DNA of 64,000 bases from Lachnospiraceae bacterium (GTDB lineage Bacteria > Bacillota > Clostridia > Lachnospirales > Lachnospiraceae): contig JAFVAL010000056.1 of assembly GCA_017480565.1 (NCBI GenBank), positions 46,119-110,118 on the forward strand. Direction: 5' to 3'. A program made the position numbers and the translations under genes. Numbering within the stretch: the first letter of the stretch is position 1; each line of letters starts with the position of its first letter. The notes under the pieces are model-generated. The model did no database searches. It was given only the letters and a program-made list of their open reading frames with translations, and was not told where the DNA came from. This document shows, in pieces, positions 1 through 7,614 of the stretch.

Positions 1-3000
1 CGTTGGCCTCCTCCACGCTCTCCACGGTACCGTTTAATGTCACCAGGGAACCAAGCTTATCCAGGTCATTGATCTGCTTTGCTGTTACTTCCGTCGGATC
101 AACAGAACCACTGCCAATGACTTCGATGGATTCCACCTGCAGTTCAGGTTCGCCCTGATAGAAGTCCGTGTAGCCTTCCACATGCACCTTGTCACCGATC
201 TTAAACTCGCCAGAAACAGGGAAGCAGCAGATGCCACCGGTTTCATCCTGCACGTAAATGCAGTCGAAGAATGCGGTGTCTTTGTCGTACCCGGAAGCAT
301 TCGAGGTCACAATGCCCTCGATCGCATATTCAAAGCCTTCTTCCTTCTGATTGCGAACGGTATCAATCGGTGTGATCGGCAGATCGCCCTCCGTCTCCCT
401 CACAGAAAGAACCAAATCCTTCGTGTAAGTATGCTCCTTACCTTCAATCTCAACCACTGCAGTTACGGTAATGGTTTGACGCTTTGCAGTGTCAGGTGTG
501 TAAGCAAATCCAACCTCTACGGTACCATTTGCAGGAATGGTATATCCCTTCGTATCCGTTCCAACAACCGTGCTGCCGTCAATGGTATAGACCAAAGACT
601 TCACCGTTGCTGCCTCAGTTTGATTGTTGTAAAGCGTCGTCTTTAAGGTAGTCGGCTGATTTACAAGAACCGTCTCATCCTCACTTGTGAAATCCTGGAT
701 ACCAGCAGACACGCCACTGCCAACCCAAACAGGAGAAGTCACTGCAAGGTCTCCATCCTTTTGTGTCACGCGGATGAAGTAATAGGTATCGTCCGGTGCA
801 AGCTCCGCAGAGAGTGCGCCTTCTGCAAGTTCTGCGGCATCGTCCCACGTATAAACAACTTTTCCGCCGTCGGCAACCACTTCTACTTTCGTGGCGGAAT
901 CGGTTGCATCCGGATCGTAGAGGGTTACCTCGATCGCAAGCTTCTCAGGCTTTTCATCCCCGAAGATCGTACCCATCTGCTCGCCATTGACCGTGTAGGT
1001 AATCTGCAGATTTTTATCCTCCGTTGCATAAAGTCTCAGTGCGCGAATCGCATCATAGATGCCCTGCTCGGAGAAATTATCTGTCAAGATAACATCACGT
1101 GCATCGTTGGCATTGCCCCAACGTCCTTTGTGGTTGTCCTGGTTATTGGTCGGTGCCACATGCCAGCCCTTATCCAGTGCAACGATATACTGCTCGTAGC
1201 TCGGATAATATCCGCCAGCACCGATCTGTCCTTCACCGTTTCCAACCTCGACAAGGAACATATGGTCATCTGTCTCTTCATCCCAATACGAGAAATCCGT
1301 AAATGTACCGAATGTGCTTCCCGGATGGTTGAACTGGTTGAGCGAATCGCCCTTGTTGATCGTCTCATAATAGAGCTTCATGCCCGCATCGCCAGTCTTG
1401 TTGTTCAAGTCCGCGTTGTTGCGGGATACCAGGCCGTCACTATCAAATGTGTTGATATGGCCCGGGCCGCCGGACCAAGTCATCTCAAAGCCCGCAATCG
1501 CAAGCAGATCTGAATGCTTACTGTTAAAATCTGCAACCGTGCTCTTATATTTCTCCCAAAGCGCACGGCTTGCATCCGTCATCAAGCTCTTGTCATTGAC
1601 CGCATCCGCAGGGTTTGCCGCTGATGTCGTATCGAAATAATTGGAGTGATCCGTAAATGCGACAAACTGTACATTTGCGCTCTCCGGCAATGCCGCAATA
1701 TAGTCAAGCGCAGTCTCTAACGTACCGGAGCCATCCGAGTAGGTTGTATGAGAATGCAGCTGGCCAAAGTACAGCTGATATTCCGAATTACCCACAATAA
1801 AGCTCCAGGACTTCTCTGCAGAAACCCCATCCTCACGTGTTACCGTAATCTTCACCGTCACACGTCCATCTGCGATGTCTTCCGTCGGAAGGTAGGTTAA
1901 AACACCATTTTCAAATACCGGCGTTGCCTCCAGCTCTCGCTCACCGATCAAAAGCGTCATCGTAAATGTTGGATTCTCGCCTACATTGCCGACCTTTGCA
2001 GAGATCGCAGGCCGCTTATCCTCGCCGGTCTGCGCATTCGGTGCCGGTGTCAGTTCATCAAAGAACGGCTCGTCGATGATCTTCACAACTTTCTCACCTG
2101 TATAGGTGATATCGTAGCTGTTGGTGACAGTCACCGTAATCGTGAAGGATTCCATTCCCTCAGCGACATCAATATCCTTCGCAGGAATCGTGAAGTTGTA
2201 CGCTTTGCCATCCTCCGAAGCCGTGTACTCTGTCACGGTTTTGGTCTGATCGCCCGCAGTAAATGTAATTGCGATATTGCCAACTTTTTCAGCTAAGTCA
2301 TCCAGGGTAAATGCAACCGCATAGTCCTGCTCGACATAACGAGAATCTTCACAATCGAAGTTCACGCTTGGATCCTGAACCGTGTTTTTATAAACCTTTG
2401 TTCCATCGACGACTTCGTAGAAGTTGAACTGATAGATCCTAACATCATTCTTTGTATTAAATGTCCAGCCTGAGAACACGCTGGAGAAGTATTCAATACA
2501 AACAGGAGTGCCGCCATACTGCGCATCTTTGTTGTAAATGATATAGCTGTCACCGTTCTTCGTCAGGAACCATTTTGCATTTTCCGGCGCAGCGCCTGCT
2601 TCATTTGGCTCTACAAAGAAAAGTTCCTCGTCATTGTTCGTTGCAAGATACTTGCCATCGACCTCAAAGGTGTAGTAGCGGCCCATCGAGTCAACCTTGA
2701 AATAGTAAGCGCCATTTCCGGCTTTTGCTTTGTCACCCTCAATGGTCGTCGGGATCGCATCGCATGCATAGTTGGCTTCTTTGTATAAGCCAATGGAAGC
2801 CTCTGCCGCAACATTGTAGGCAACATAAGACTTGCCCGGTTCAAGAACTTTGTCCCATTCACCATCATCGATTGCGTCAATCGCCTTATCTTTATCGACC
2901 AGATAGAACTGCAGCGCAAACTCAGTTTCTGTAAATCGGTTGTTGGTCGGGCTTGTGAAATAGCCTGAGAACACTTCCGTTCCATTGCGAACGTAAGCCT

Positions 3001-5089
3001 CCACGTAAGCCGGTCCATTTGCTCCCGAGACTGTCGGGCTGTTCATGTAGAAACAATCCGGTGTCTTAGCAGGTGTTAACGTCCATGTATTATCCGGATA
3101 CTTTGCTGCATCTACGCTCAATTCCGCATAGTTGCCACTCGGCCAGACTGTGATACTTCTCGTCTCATCAAATGCATTCTTGAAACTATATGTCCCATCC
3201 GCATTCTTCGTAACTGTCCAGACCCAGTCTTTCAGGAATTCCGTTACCTTGCCGTTTTCCACAGTAGCGGAATCCGCCTTCAGATACCAGTCTCCGTTCG
3301 GCTTGGAGCTGACGGCCGTCATGTGGCTCTGGCTGTAGATGACCACATCGGATCCATCGAGCTGATCCAGACTAGTTACAAGATCACCCTTGTCTATGGG
3401 TTCTGTAGGTTCTTCTTCAGAAGCTTCAACTAAATAAAACTGGAATCCATATGCAGCTTCTGTCAGCTTATCTGCGGAAGTGGAATATCCGCACGTATAA
3501 AGAGCTGTAACTCCATCAACCTTTTTAGAATAAATTTCCAGATAACAGTTGCCGTAATTCGTGGTTAGATCATCACTAGAAATGTAATAGCTGCTGTTAT
3601 CTTTGTTGCATTCTGATAACTGATAGGAGGAAGAAGTTGCATCATTATAGGCAGGATTATTGGTGATTTCAACATAAGTCCCGCTCAGCCACATAGAGAT
3701 TTTCTTGTCTCCTTGGCTAAAGGAATACACAGACTTTCCTGTTTCATCCGTCTGCACACCAACCGTCCAGACCACTGTCTCTGCCGGGTCAATCGCTTTC
3801 TCGCCCTCAATGGTGACATCTTCTGCGGACAAATACCAGTCTCTGGTAGTCGTAGACCCAATTGCCTTTTTATTTTCGGAATTATAGATTACAACGGTTG
3901 CTCCGTCGGTAAGCTGAGAAAGATCTTTCACCAATCCGGTCTGTGTCTCTTCCTCGCTCTTTACAGTAATCTCATCTGCTACTGTATTGCGAAGCTGCAA
4001 AGTTGTTTTAAAAATGCCAACTGCGCCTGTAAAATCAAGAGAATCACCAACTGCAAGGGAATTGGATCCTAGCACAGCTTTGTAGATCTGAATCTTGGCC
4101 CCATCATGATCCATTACGGTAATATTTGACCCAGATACCTCGGTTACCTCAAGATCTTTCATGCTGACATAAGTGCATACATCCGCTGTCGTTAATCTTC
4201 CAATGCTCGTGTCTTTCGCTGTCAAAGAAATCTTGTCAGCTGCTTCCGTAACAAGTTCTGCCGTTGCTCCAGATAACTCAGGAAGGTCATTGTATGTAGC
4301 CCGCTTTCCGTTTCCAATCACGGTATCTCCAAGAGAAATGTTGTTCGGAGCGGTATTAAAGTAGAGGCAGATTCCTCCGGTCGCATCCTGAATATAGATA
4401 TTCTTTCCGTCAACTAAGGTAACAACACCTTTTACCGTGAACTCCGTGCCATTTGCGCCTGCGAGCGCTTCCGCGATGGTACTAATCGTAGTTCCAGGCT
4501 CTTCCGGTTCTGTCGGCTCTTCTGGTGTCGTCTGTGCATTTTCTCCATAGAAGTCAAACTTATACGCAGCATTATTCGATTTCACACCATAGGTCGTAAA
4601 ACCATTGTAATACTCCAACGCCTGCTTTGTGCCATTGTATACCGCATTCGCATTGATGATATACCATGTCCCATCCGTCTGCTGCTCCAGCGTCCACTTG
4701 GAATAGTCGCCCTGCGCATCTGCAAAAGAAAGGCTGTTGCCGGTTGCGCCAGATGTCAGATACTTTCCATTTGCTGCAAACGTATAGACACCATCGCTTA
4801 CTGTAACATCCAGATAAGCCATCGTATCTGTCTTGGTGATTGTGTCATCTGTGACTGTCACCGCTTCCCCGTTTAACTTTGACCCATTTGCAGTCTCCGT
4901 TAAAGCAAGATTTCCTGCGGTGTACACAATCGCCACTTTATCTCCGTCGACCGGGGCAGTGCTATACTTCGACAAGGTAACTGTCGTCGTCTCGCCTTCC
5001 GCCTTCGCGACGCTTCCCGGCAAATTACTAAAAACCATCAAAATGGTCAAAAGCAATGCCAAGACCCTTCTTGAAAAGTGTTTCTTCAT
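1..5089 (-). CDS. Giant secreted PHP-domain (CehA/McbA-like) surface protein, 3' end outside window
   Basis: The frame is open from an ATG at 5089 to the window edge, at least 1696 residues. It starts with a signal peptide (MKKHFSRRVLALLLTILMVF). Around residue 196 is an OB-fold-like segment (IYIQDATGGICLYF), and a second copy (IYVQDETGGICCFP) lies near residue 1580. Between them are lectin-like repeats near residues 381, 565 and 745 (e.g. DGATVVIYNSENKKAIG), then Ig-like linkers. Near residue 1105 begins a PHP metallohydrolase domain with YFGQLHSHTTYSDGSG, AFTDHSNYF and FNHPGS, the histidines and aspartates expected to bind metal. PHP proteins of this type hydrolyse phosphoester or related bonds; the substrate is not evident. 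The strong SD (GGAGG, 7-8 bases upstream) supports the start. The missing C-terminus could carry an anchor or further enzyme domain. Confidence 0.85.
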   Translation of the reverse strand, partial: MKKHFSRRVLALLLTILMVFSNLPGSVAKAEGETTTVTLSKYSTAPVDGDKVAIVYTAGNLALTETANGSKLNGEAVTVTDDTITKTDTMAYLDVTVSDGVYTFAANGKYLTSGATGNSLSFADAQGDYSKWTLEQQTDGTWYIINANAVYNGTKQALEYYNGFTTYGVKSNNAAYKFDFYGENAQTTPEEPTEPEEPGTTISTIAEALAGANGTEFTVKGVVTLVDGKNIYIQDATGGICLYFNTAPNNISLGDTVIGNGKRATYNDLPELSGATAELVTEAADKISLTAKDTSIGRLTTADVCTYVSMKDLEVTEVSGSNITVMDHDGAKIQIYKAVLGSNSLAVGDSLDFTGAVGIFKTTLQLRNTVADEITVKSEEETQTGLVKDLSQLTDGATVVIYNSENKKAIGSTTTRDWYLSAEDVTIEGEKAIDPAETVVWTVGVQTDETGKSVYSFSQGDKKISMWLSGTYVEITNNPAYNDATSSSYQLSECNKDNSSYYISSDDLTTNYGNCYLEIYSKKVDGVTALYTCGYSTSADKLTEAAYGFQFYLVEASEEEPTEPIDKGDLVTSLDQLDGSDVVIYSQSHMTAVSSKPNGDWYLKADSATVENGKVTEFLKDWVWTVTKNADGTYSFKNAFDETRSITVWPSGNYAELSVDAAKYPDNTWTLTPAKTPDCFYMNSPTVSGANGPAYVEAYVRNGTEVFSGYFTSPTNNRFTETEFALQFYLVDKDKAIDAIDDGEWDKVLEPGKSYVAYNVAAEASIGLYKEANYACDAIPTTIEGDKAKAGNGAYYFKVDSMGRYYTFEVDGKYLATNNDEELFFVEPNEAGAAPENAKWFLTKNGDSYIIYNKDAQYGGTPVCIEYFSSVFSGWTFNTKNDVRIYQFNFYEVVDGTKVYKNTVQDPSVNFDCEDSRYVEQDYAVAFTLDDLAEKVGNIAITFTAGDQTKTVTEYTASEDGKAYNFTIPAKDIDVAEGMESFTITVTVTNSYDITYTGEKVVKIIDEPFFDELTPAPNAQTGEDKRPAISAKVGNVGENPTFTMTLLIGERELEATPVFENGVLTYLPTEDIADGRVTVKITVTREDGVSAEKSWSFIVGNSEYQLYFGQLHSHTTYSDGSGTLETALDYIAALPESANVQFVAFTDHSNYFDTTSAANPADAVNDKSLMTDASRALWEKYKSTVADFNSKHSDLLAIAGFEMTWSGGPGHINTFDSDGLVSRNNADLNNKTGDAGMKLYYETINKGDSLNQFNHPGSTFGTFTDFSYWDEETDDHMFLVEVGNGEGQIGAGGYYPSYEQYIVALDKGWHVAPTNNQDNHKGRWGNANDARDVILTDNFSEQGIYDAIRALRLYATEDKNLQITYTVNGEQMGTIFGDEKPEKLAIEVTLYDPDATDSATKVEVVADGGKVVYTWDDAAELAEGALSAELAPDDTYYFIRVTQKDGDLAVTSPVWVGSGVSAGIQDFTSEDETVLVNQPTTLKTTLYNNQTEAATVKSLVYTIDGSTVVGTDTKGYTIPANGTVEVGFAYTPDTAKRQTITVTAVVEIEGKEHTYTKDLVLSVRETEGDLPITPIDTVRNQKEEGFEYAIEGIVTSNASGYDKDTAFFDCIYVQDETGGICCFPVSGEFKIGDKVHVEGYTDFYQGEPELQVESIEVIGSGSVDPTEVTAKQINDLDKLGSLVTLNGTVESVEEAN

Positions 5090-5140
5090 AAATTTTCCTC
5101 CGCTCGTTTTGTGCCAGAATGGCATAAATGCCTAGATAAC

Positions 5141-5170
5141 ATTATACAAGAAGAACCCCGCTTTTGTCAC
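5141..5170 (-). promoter_or_regulatory. Promoter of the giant PHP protein
   Basis: On the minus strand a GTGACA -35 (5165-5170) and a perfect TATAAT -10 (5141-5146) are separated by 18 bases, about 45 bases before the start codon. The -35 lies inside the terminator hairpin of the upstream gene, so the two signals overlap. Confidence 0.6.
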
Positions 5171-5179
5171 GGGGTTCTT
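5151..5179 (-). terminator. Terminator after the YgjV-like/GNAT gene
   Basis: Ten-base perfect arms (AAGAACCCCG / CGGGGTTCTT) enclose a 9-base loop. The following T-rich stretch on the minus strand (TTCTTGT) is weak, so termination may be partial. Confidence 0.6.
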
Positions 5180-5241
5180 CCATAAAAATACAATTATTCC
5201 ATTGCTGTATCTTCTATCACGGACATTTGCCCGCCATTCCT

Positions 5242-5847
5242 TTACAGTTTCTTCTCGTAATGATCTCCGACTTTCTCAAACCCAGTTTTCTCAAGATACG
5301 CCAAATGATTCTCCACCGGGCCGCGGTAGGTGAGCGTCTTCACTCCGGCTGCTTTTAGCTGATCCATCAAAAATCCGCCGATCGAAAAGTCACGGTATTC
5401 CGGCAAAGAATAGTCAAGCAAGAGTTCCATCGCGTCGCCTTCTTCACGCCCCAGTGCAATGCCTGCCGGTGCATGATGGCAAGTCACAAGATAACTGCGA
5501 TCGACTTCATTTAGATCATAAGAAATCCCCGGGAAGCACTTCTCGATGTCCTCTTTTTGCTTTGCAAGCAGATATTTCAGGTAAGCGTCCGCAGGATCTA
5601 ACGAAACGAGCTCGTATTCGTTGCCGCTCTTACGCATTTTCCACAAAAAGCGCAGGTTGATAAGTACGAGGCACAGGTTCATCACCGCAGTCGGATACGA
5701 GTGGATGATCAGTGCGTACGTCATGAAAATGAGGCTGCCGATGGTGTTGACCACACGCAGCTTGAAGACCGATGTCATCAAAAATGACACCAAAACAATG
5801 GCAGAGCCAAGGTAACCGAATAATTCAATCCAAGTTTGTGCAGACAT
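5242..5847 (-). CDS. YgjV-like membrane protein with C-terminal GNAT-like domain
   Basis: 201 residues. Residues 1-70 hold three hydrophobic segments (WIELFGYLGSAIVLVSFLMT, VVNTIGSLIFMTYALII, TAVMNLCLVLINLRFLW), the layout of YgjV-family inner-membrane proteins. Residues 80-201 resemble an acetyltransferase fold, with GFLMDQLKAAGVKTLTYRG and a closing HLAYLEKTGFEKVGDHYEKKL typical of GNAT C-termini; the pyrophosphate-binding loop is not canonical, so activity is uncertain. It stands alone, divergent from the yibE-like gene. A TATAAT with an extended TGG lies at 5902-5907 on the minus strand, a likely promoter. Confidence 0.7.
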   Translation of the reverse strand: MSAQTWIELFGYLGSAIVLVSFLMTSVFKLRVVNTIGSLIFMTYALIIHSYPTAVMNLCLVLINLRFLWKMRKSGNEYELVSLDPADAYLKYLLAKQKEDIEKCFPGISYDLNEVDRSYLVTCHHAPAGIALGREEGDAMELLLDYSLPEYRDFSIGGFLMDQLKAAGVKTLTYRGPVENHLAYLEKTGFEKVGDHYEKKL

Positions 5848-5954
5848 AGTTCTCCCTCCTTCTATGAAAATGAAATGTCACGAACCAGATTTCTTACTCC
5901 ATTATACCACGCTTTGGGAAAATGGACACCTGAAGTTTGCATGTCTTCGCATTC

Positions 5955-5983
5955 TTGACAATGAAAACTTCTCTTGCTATCCT
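5955..5983 (+). promoter_or_regulatory. Promoter of the YibE/F gene
   Basis: TTGACA at 5955-5960 and TATCCT at 5978-5983 are separated by 17 bases, about 55 bases before the ATG at 6041. Confidence 0.6.
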
Positions 5984-6040
5984 TGATATCAGCATGAGAA
6001 ACTTCGAGAAGTATGGAAACATAACAAGGGAACACAAGGC

Positions 6041-7213
6041 ATGAAACAGCGGATGAATTTGAAAGATTGGTGGAAACGCGAATGGGGCAGTGTTTTGCTG
6101 CTTTTTCTTGCTGCGCTTCTTTTCTTGTTTGTCCGCGGCCAGATCATCGAAGAACGTGATGACACTCTCCCGTCCGGCGATTACGTAGAATATGAAAAGG
6201 GCACCATCACCGCCATTCTCTCTGACAGCACCGAGGCTGACGAGGCCTCTGACGGCGGCTTTCGCGGGGAACAGATGATGACCGTCGACGTCAAAAGCGG
6301 TCAGTACAAGGGCGAGACGCTCCTGGTTTATAACTATGTTGGTCCGCTCTACGGCGTGCCATTAAAAGAAGGGGACGGTGTCTCGTTGATCATCTCCACC
6401 TATTCTGACGGGACGCACCGTGCCACGGTTTACGAGTACAACCGTATTCCGGCTTTGATCATCGTTGTTGCCTTATTCTTTCTTGCAACCGCCCTGGTGG
6501 GCGGCAAGACCGGTTTGCAATCTCTTGTCGGTCTTGCTTTTACGGTGGTCTGCCTGTTTATGCTTTTGTTGCCGCTGCTCTTAAAAGGCGCACCGACGCT
6601 GCCGACAACCTTCTTCATTTGCCTCTATATTGCGGTGGTCAGCTTTACGATTCTCGGTGGTCTCCACCGCAAGTCCATTTGTGCGATGTTGGGCACGGCT
6701 GCGGGCACCGCACTTGCCATGTGTTTTGGTCTCTTTGCGCAAATGATTGCGAAAGTCGACGGACTTCGCATCTCAGAGGTAGAGCCTCTGCTGCAGCTTA
6801 GGCAGAGCGGCACCCCGATCGGGCTTCGCGGGCTTTTGGTCGCGGGCATTATCGTTTCTACGCTTGGCGCGGTGATGGATGTCGCGATGAGCATTTCTTC
6901 CGCGCTGGAAGAAGTACATGCCGCCAATCCGAAGCTTGGTAAGAAAGCGCTCTTCTCCTCGGGCATGAACATCGGGAGAGATATGGTCGGCACCATGACC
7001 AACACCCTGATTCTTGCGTTCTTGGGGAGTGGCTTTACACTGATCCTATATCTGTATTCGTTGGGCTTGTCCCCGTATCAGTTCTACACGTCATCGTACC
7101 TGGCGCTGGAGCTCATCAGCAGTATCTCCGCCAGCATCGGCATGATTCTAGCCATTCCACTGACCGCACTCATTTCTGCGGTGATGTTAGAAAGAAGAGG
7201 TGGCAAGGCGTAA
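6041..7213 (+). CDS. YibE/F-like multi-pass membrane protein
   Basis: 390 residues of the YibE/F family, membrane proteins of unproven transport function found widely in Bacillota. After a positively charged start there is one membrane segment (SVLLLFLAALLFLFV), an extracytoplasmic beta-rich domain to about residue 130 (EYEKGTITAILSDS, LLVYNYVGPLYGVPLKEGD), then about seven further membrane segments. The family loop AMSISSALEEV with a following NIGRDMVGTMTNTLILAF is clear. Length fits the single-chain form in which YibE and YibF are fused. It is monocistronic, with its own promoter and a terminator overlapping the stop codon. Confidence 0.85.
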   Translation: MKQRMNLKDWWKREWGSVLLLFLAALLFLFVRGQIIEERDDTLPSGDYVEYEKGTITAILSDSTEADEASDGGFRGEQMMTVDVKSGQYKGETLLVYNYVGPLYGVPLKEGDGVSLIISTYSDGTHRATVYEYNRIPALIIVVALFFLATALVGGKTGLQSLVGLAFTVVCLFMLLLPLLLKGAPTLPTTFFICLYIAVVSFTILGGLHRKSICAMLGTAAGTALAMCFGLFAQMIAKVDGLRISEVEPLLQLRQSGTPIGLRGLLVAGIIVSTLGAVMDVAMSISSALEEVHAANPKLGKKALFSSGMNIGRDMVGTMTNTLILAFLGSGFTLILYLYSLGLSPYQFYTSSYLALELISSISASIGMILAIPLTALISAVMLERRGGKA

Positions 7214-7241
7214 CCGCAAATGGTCACGCCTCGCCACCTCT
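7196..7241. terminator. Bidirectional terminator between yibE-like gene and hypA
   Basis: Arms AGAGGTGGC and GCCACCTCT, continued by AGGCGT/ACGCCT, form a long stem followed by TTTTC on the plus strand and by TTTCTTTC on the minus strand. The stem contains the TAA of the plus-strand gene. Confidence 0.75.
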
Positions 7242-7272
7242 TTTCAATGGCTGAAAAATCTAACTTTTCGTC

Positions 7273-7614
7273 TTAATACCCGATCTCTTTGACCAAAAAC
7301 TGCTGCCCGCCGAGAATCTTCTTGCGTCTTGACTTACACTTCGGGCAGACTCCCTCATTTTTCATCACGTCATACATCGCATGGCAGTCCTCGCAGAGCG
7401 CTTCTCCCGGAACCGAGATGATCTTTAGTTCCGCTCCTTCAAACACCGGCTTTTTCTCAGTCACAATCGGGAAATACTTGTAGAAGAAGACCGGCAGATA
7501 CCCGCTTAACTCGCCCACTTCCAGCGTCAAATACGCAATCTTCTCGATTTGGTTGTCCAGTGCGGTCTGCTCGGCAAGATCAACCGCTTTTTGCAGGACA
7601 CTGATCTCATGCAT
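7273..7614 (-). CDS. hypA: HypA-like nickel/zinc metallochaperone
   Basis: 113 residues, full family length. The N-terminus MHEISVLQKAV carries the His2-Glu3 nickel-binding start of HypA, and the zinc-ribbon cysteines are CEDCH and CPKCKS near residues 73-97. HypA hands nickel to the [NiFe]-hydrogenase large subunit or to urease. The ATG lies inside the last codons of the upstream flavoprotein (8-base overlap), so the two are translationally coupled. No hydrogenase subunit or other hyp gene is in the window, so the client is elsewhere, or this copy has been adopted by the neighbouring Fe-S enzyme. Confidence 0.85.
   Translation of the reverse strand: MHEISVLQKAVDLAEQTALDNQIEKIAYLTLEVGELSGYLPVFFYKYFPIVTEKKPVFEGAELKIISVPGEALCEDCHAMYDVMKNEGVCPKCKSRRKKILGGQQFLVKEIGY

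Noticed and set aside
761-1513. 250-codon plus-strand open frame
   Set aside because: Lies wholly opposite the giant PHP gene, has no ribosome site and no recognisable domain; a shadow of the real gene.
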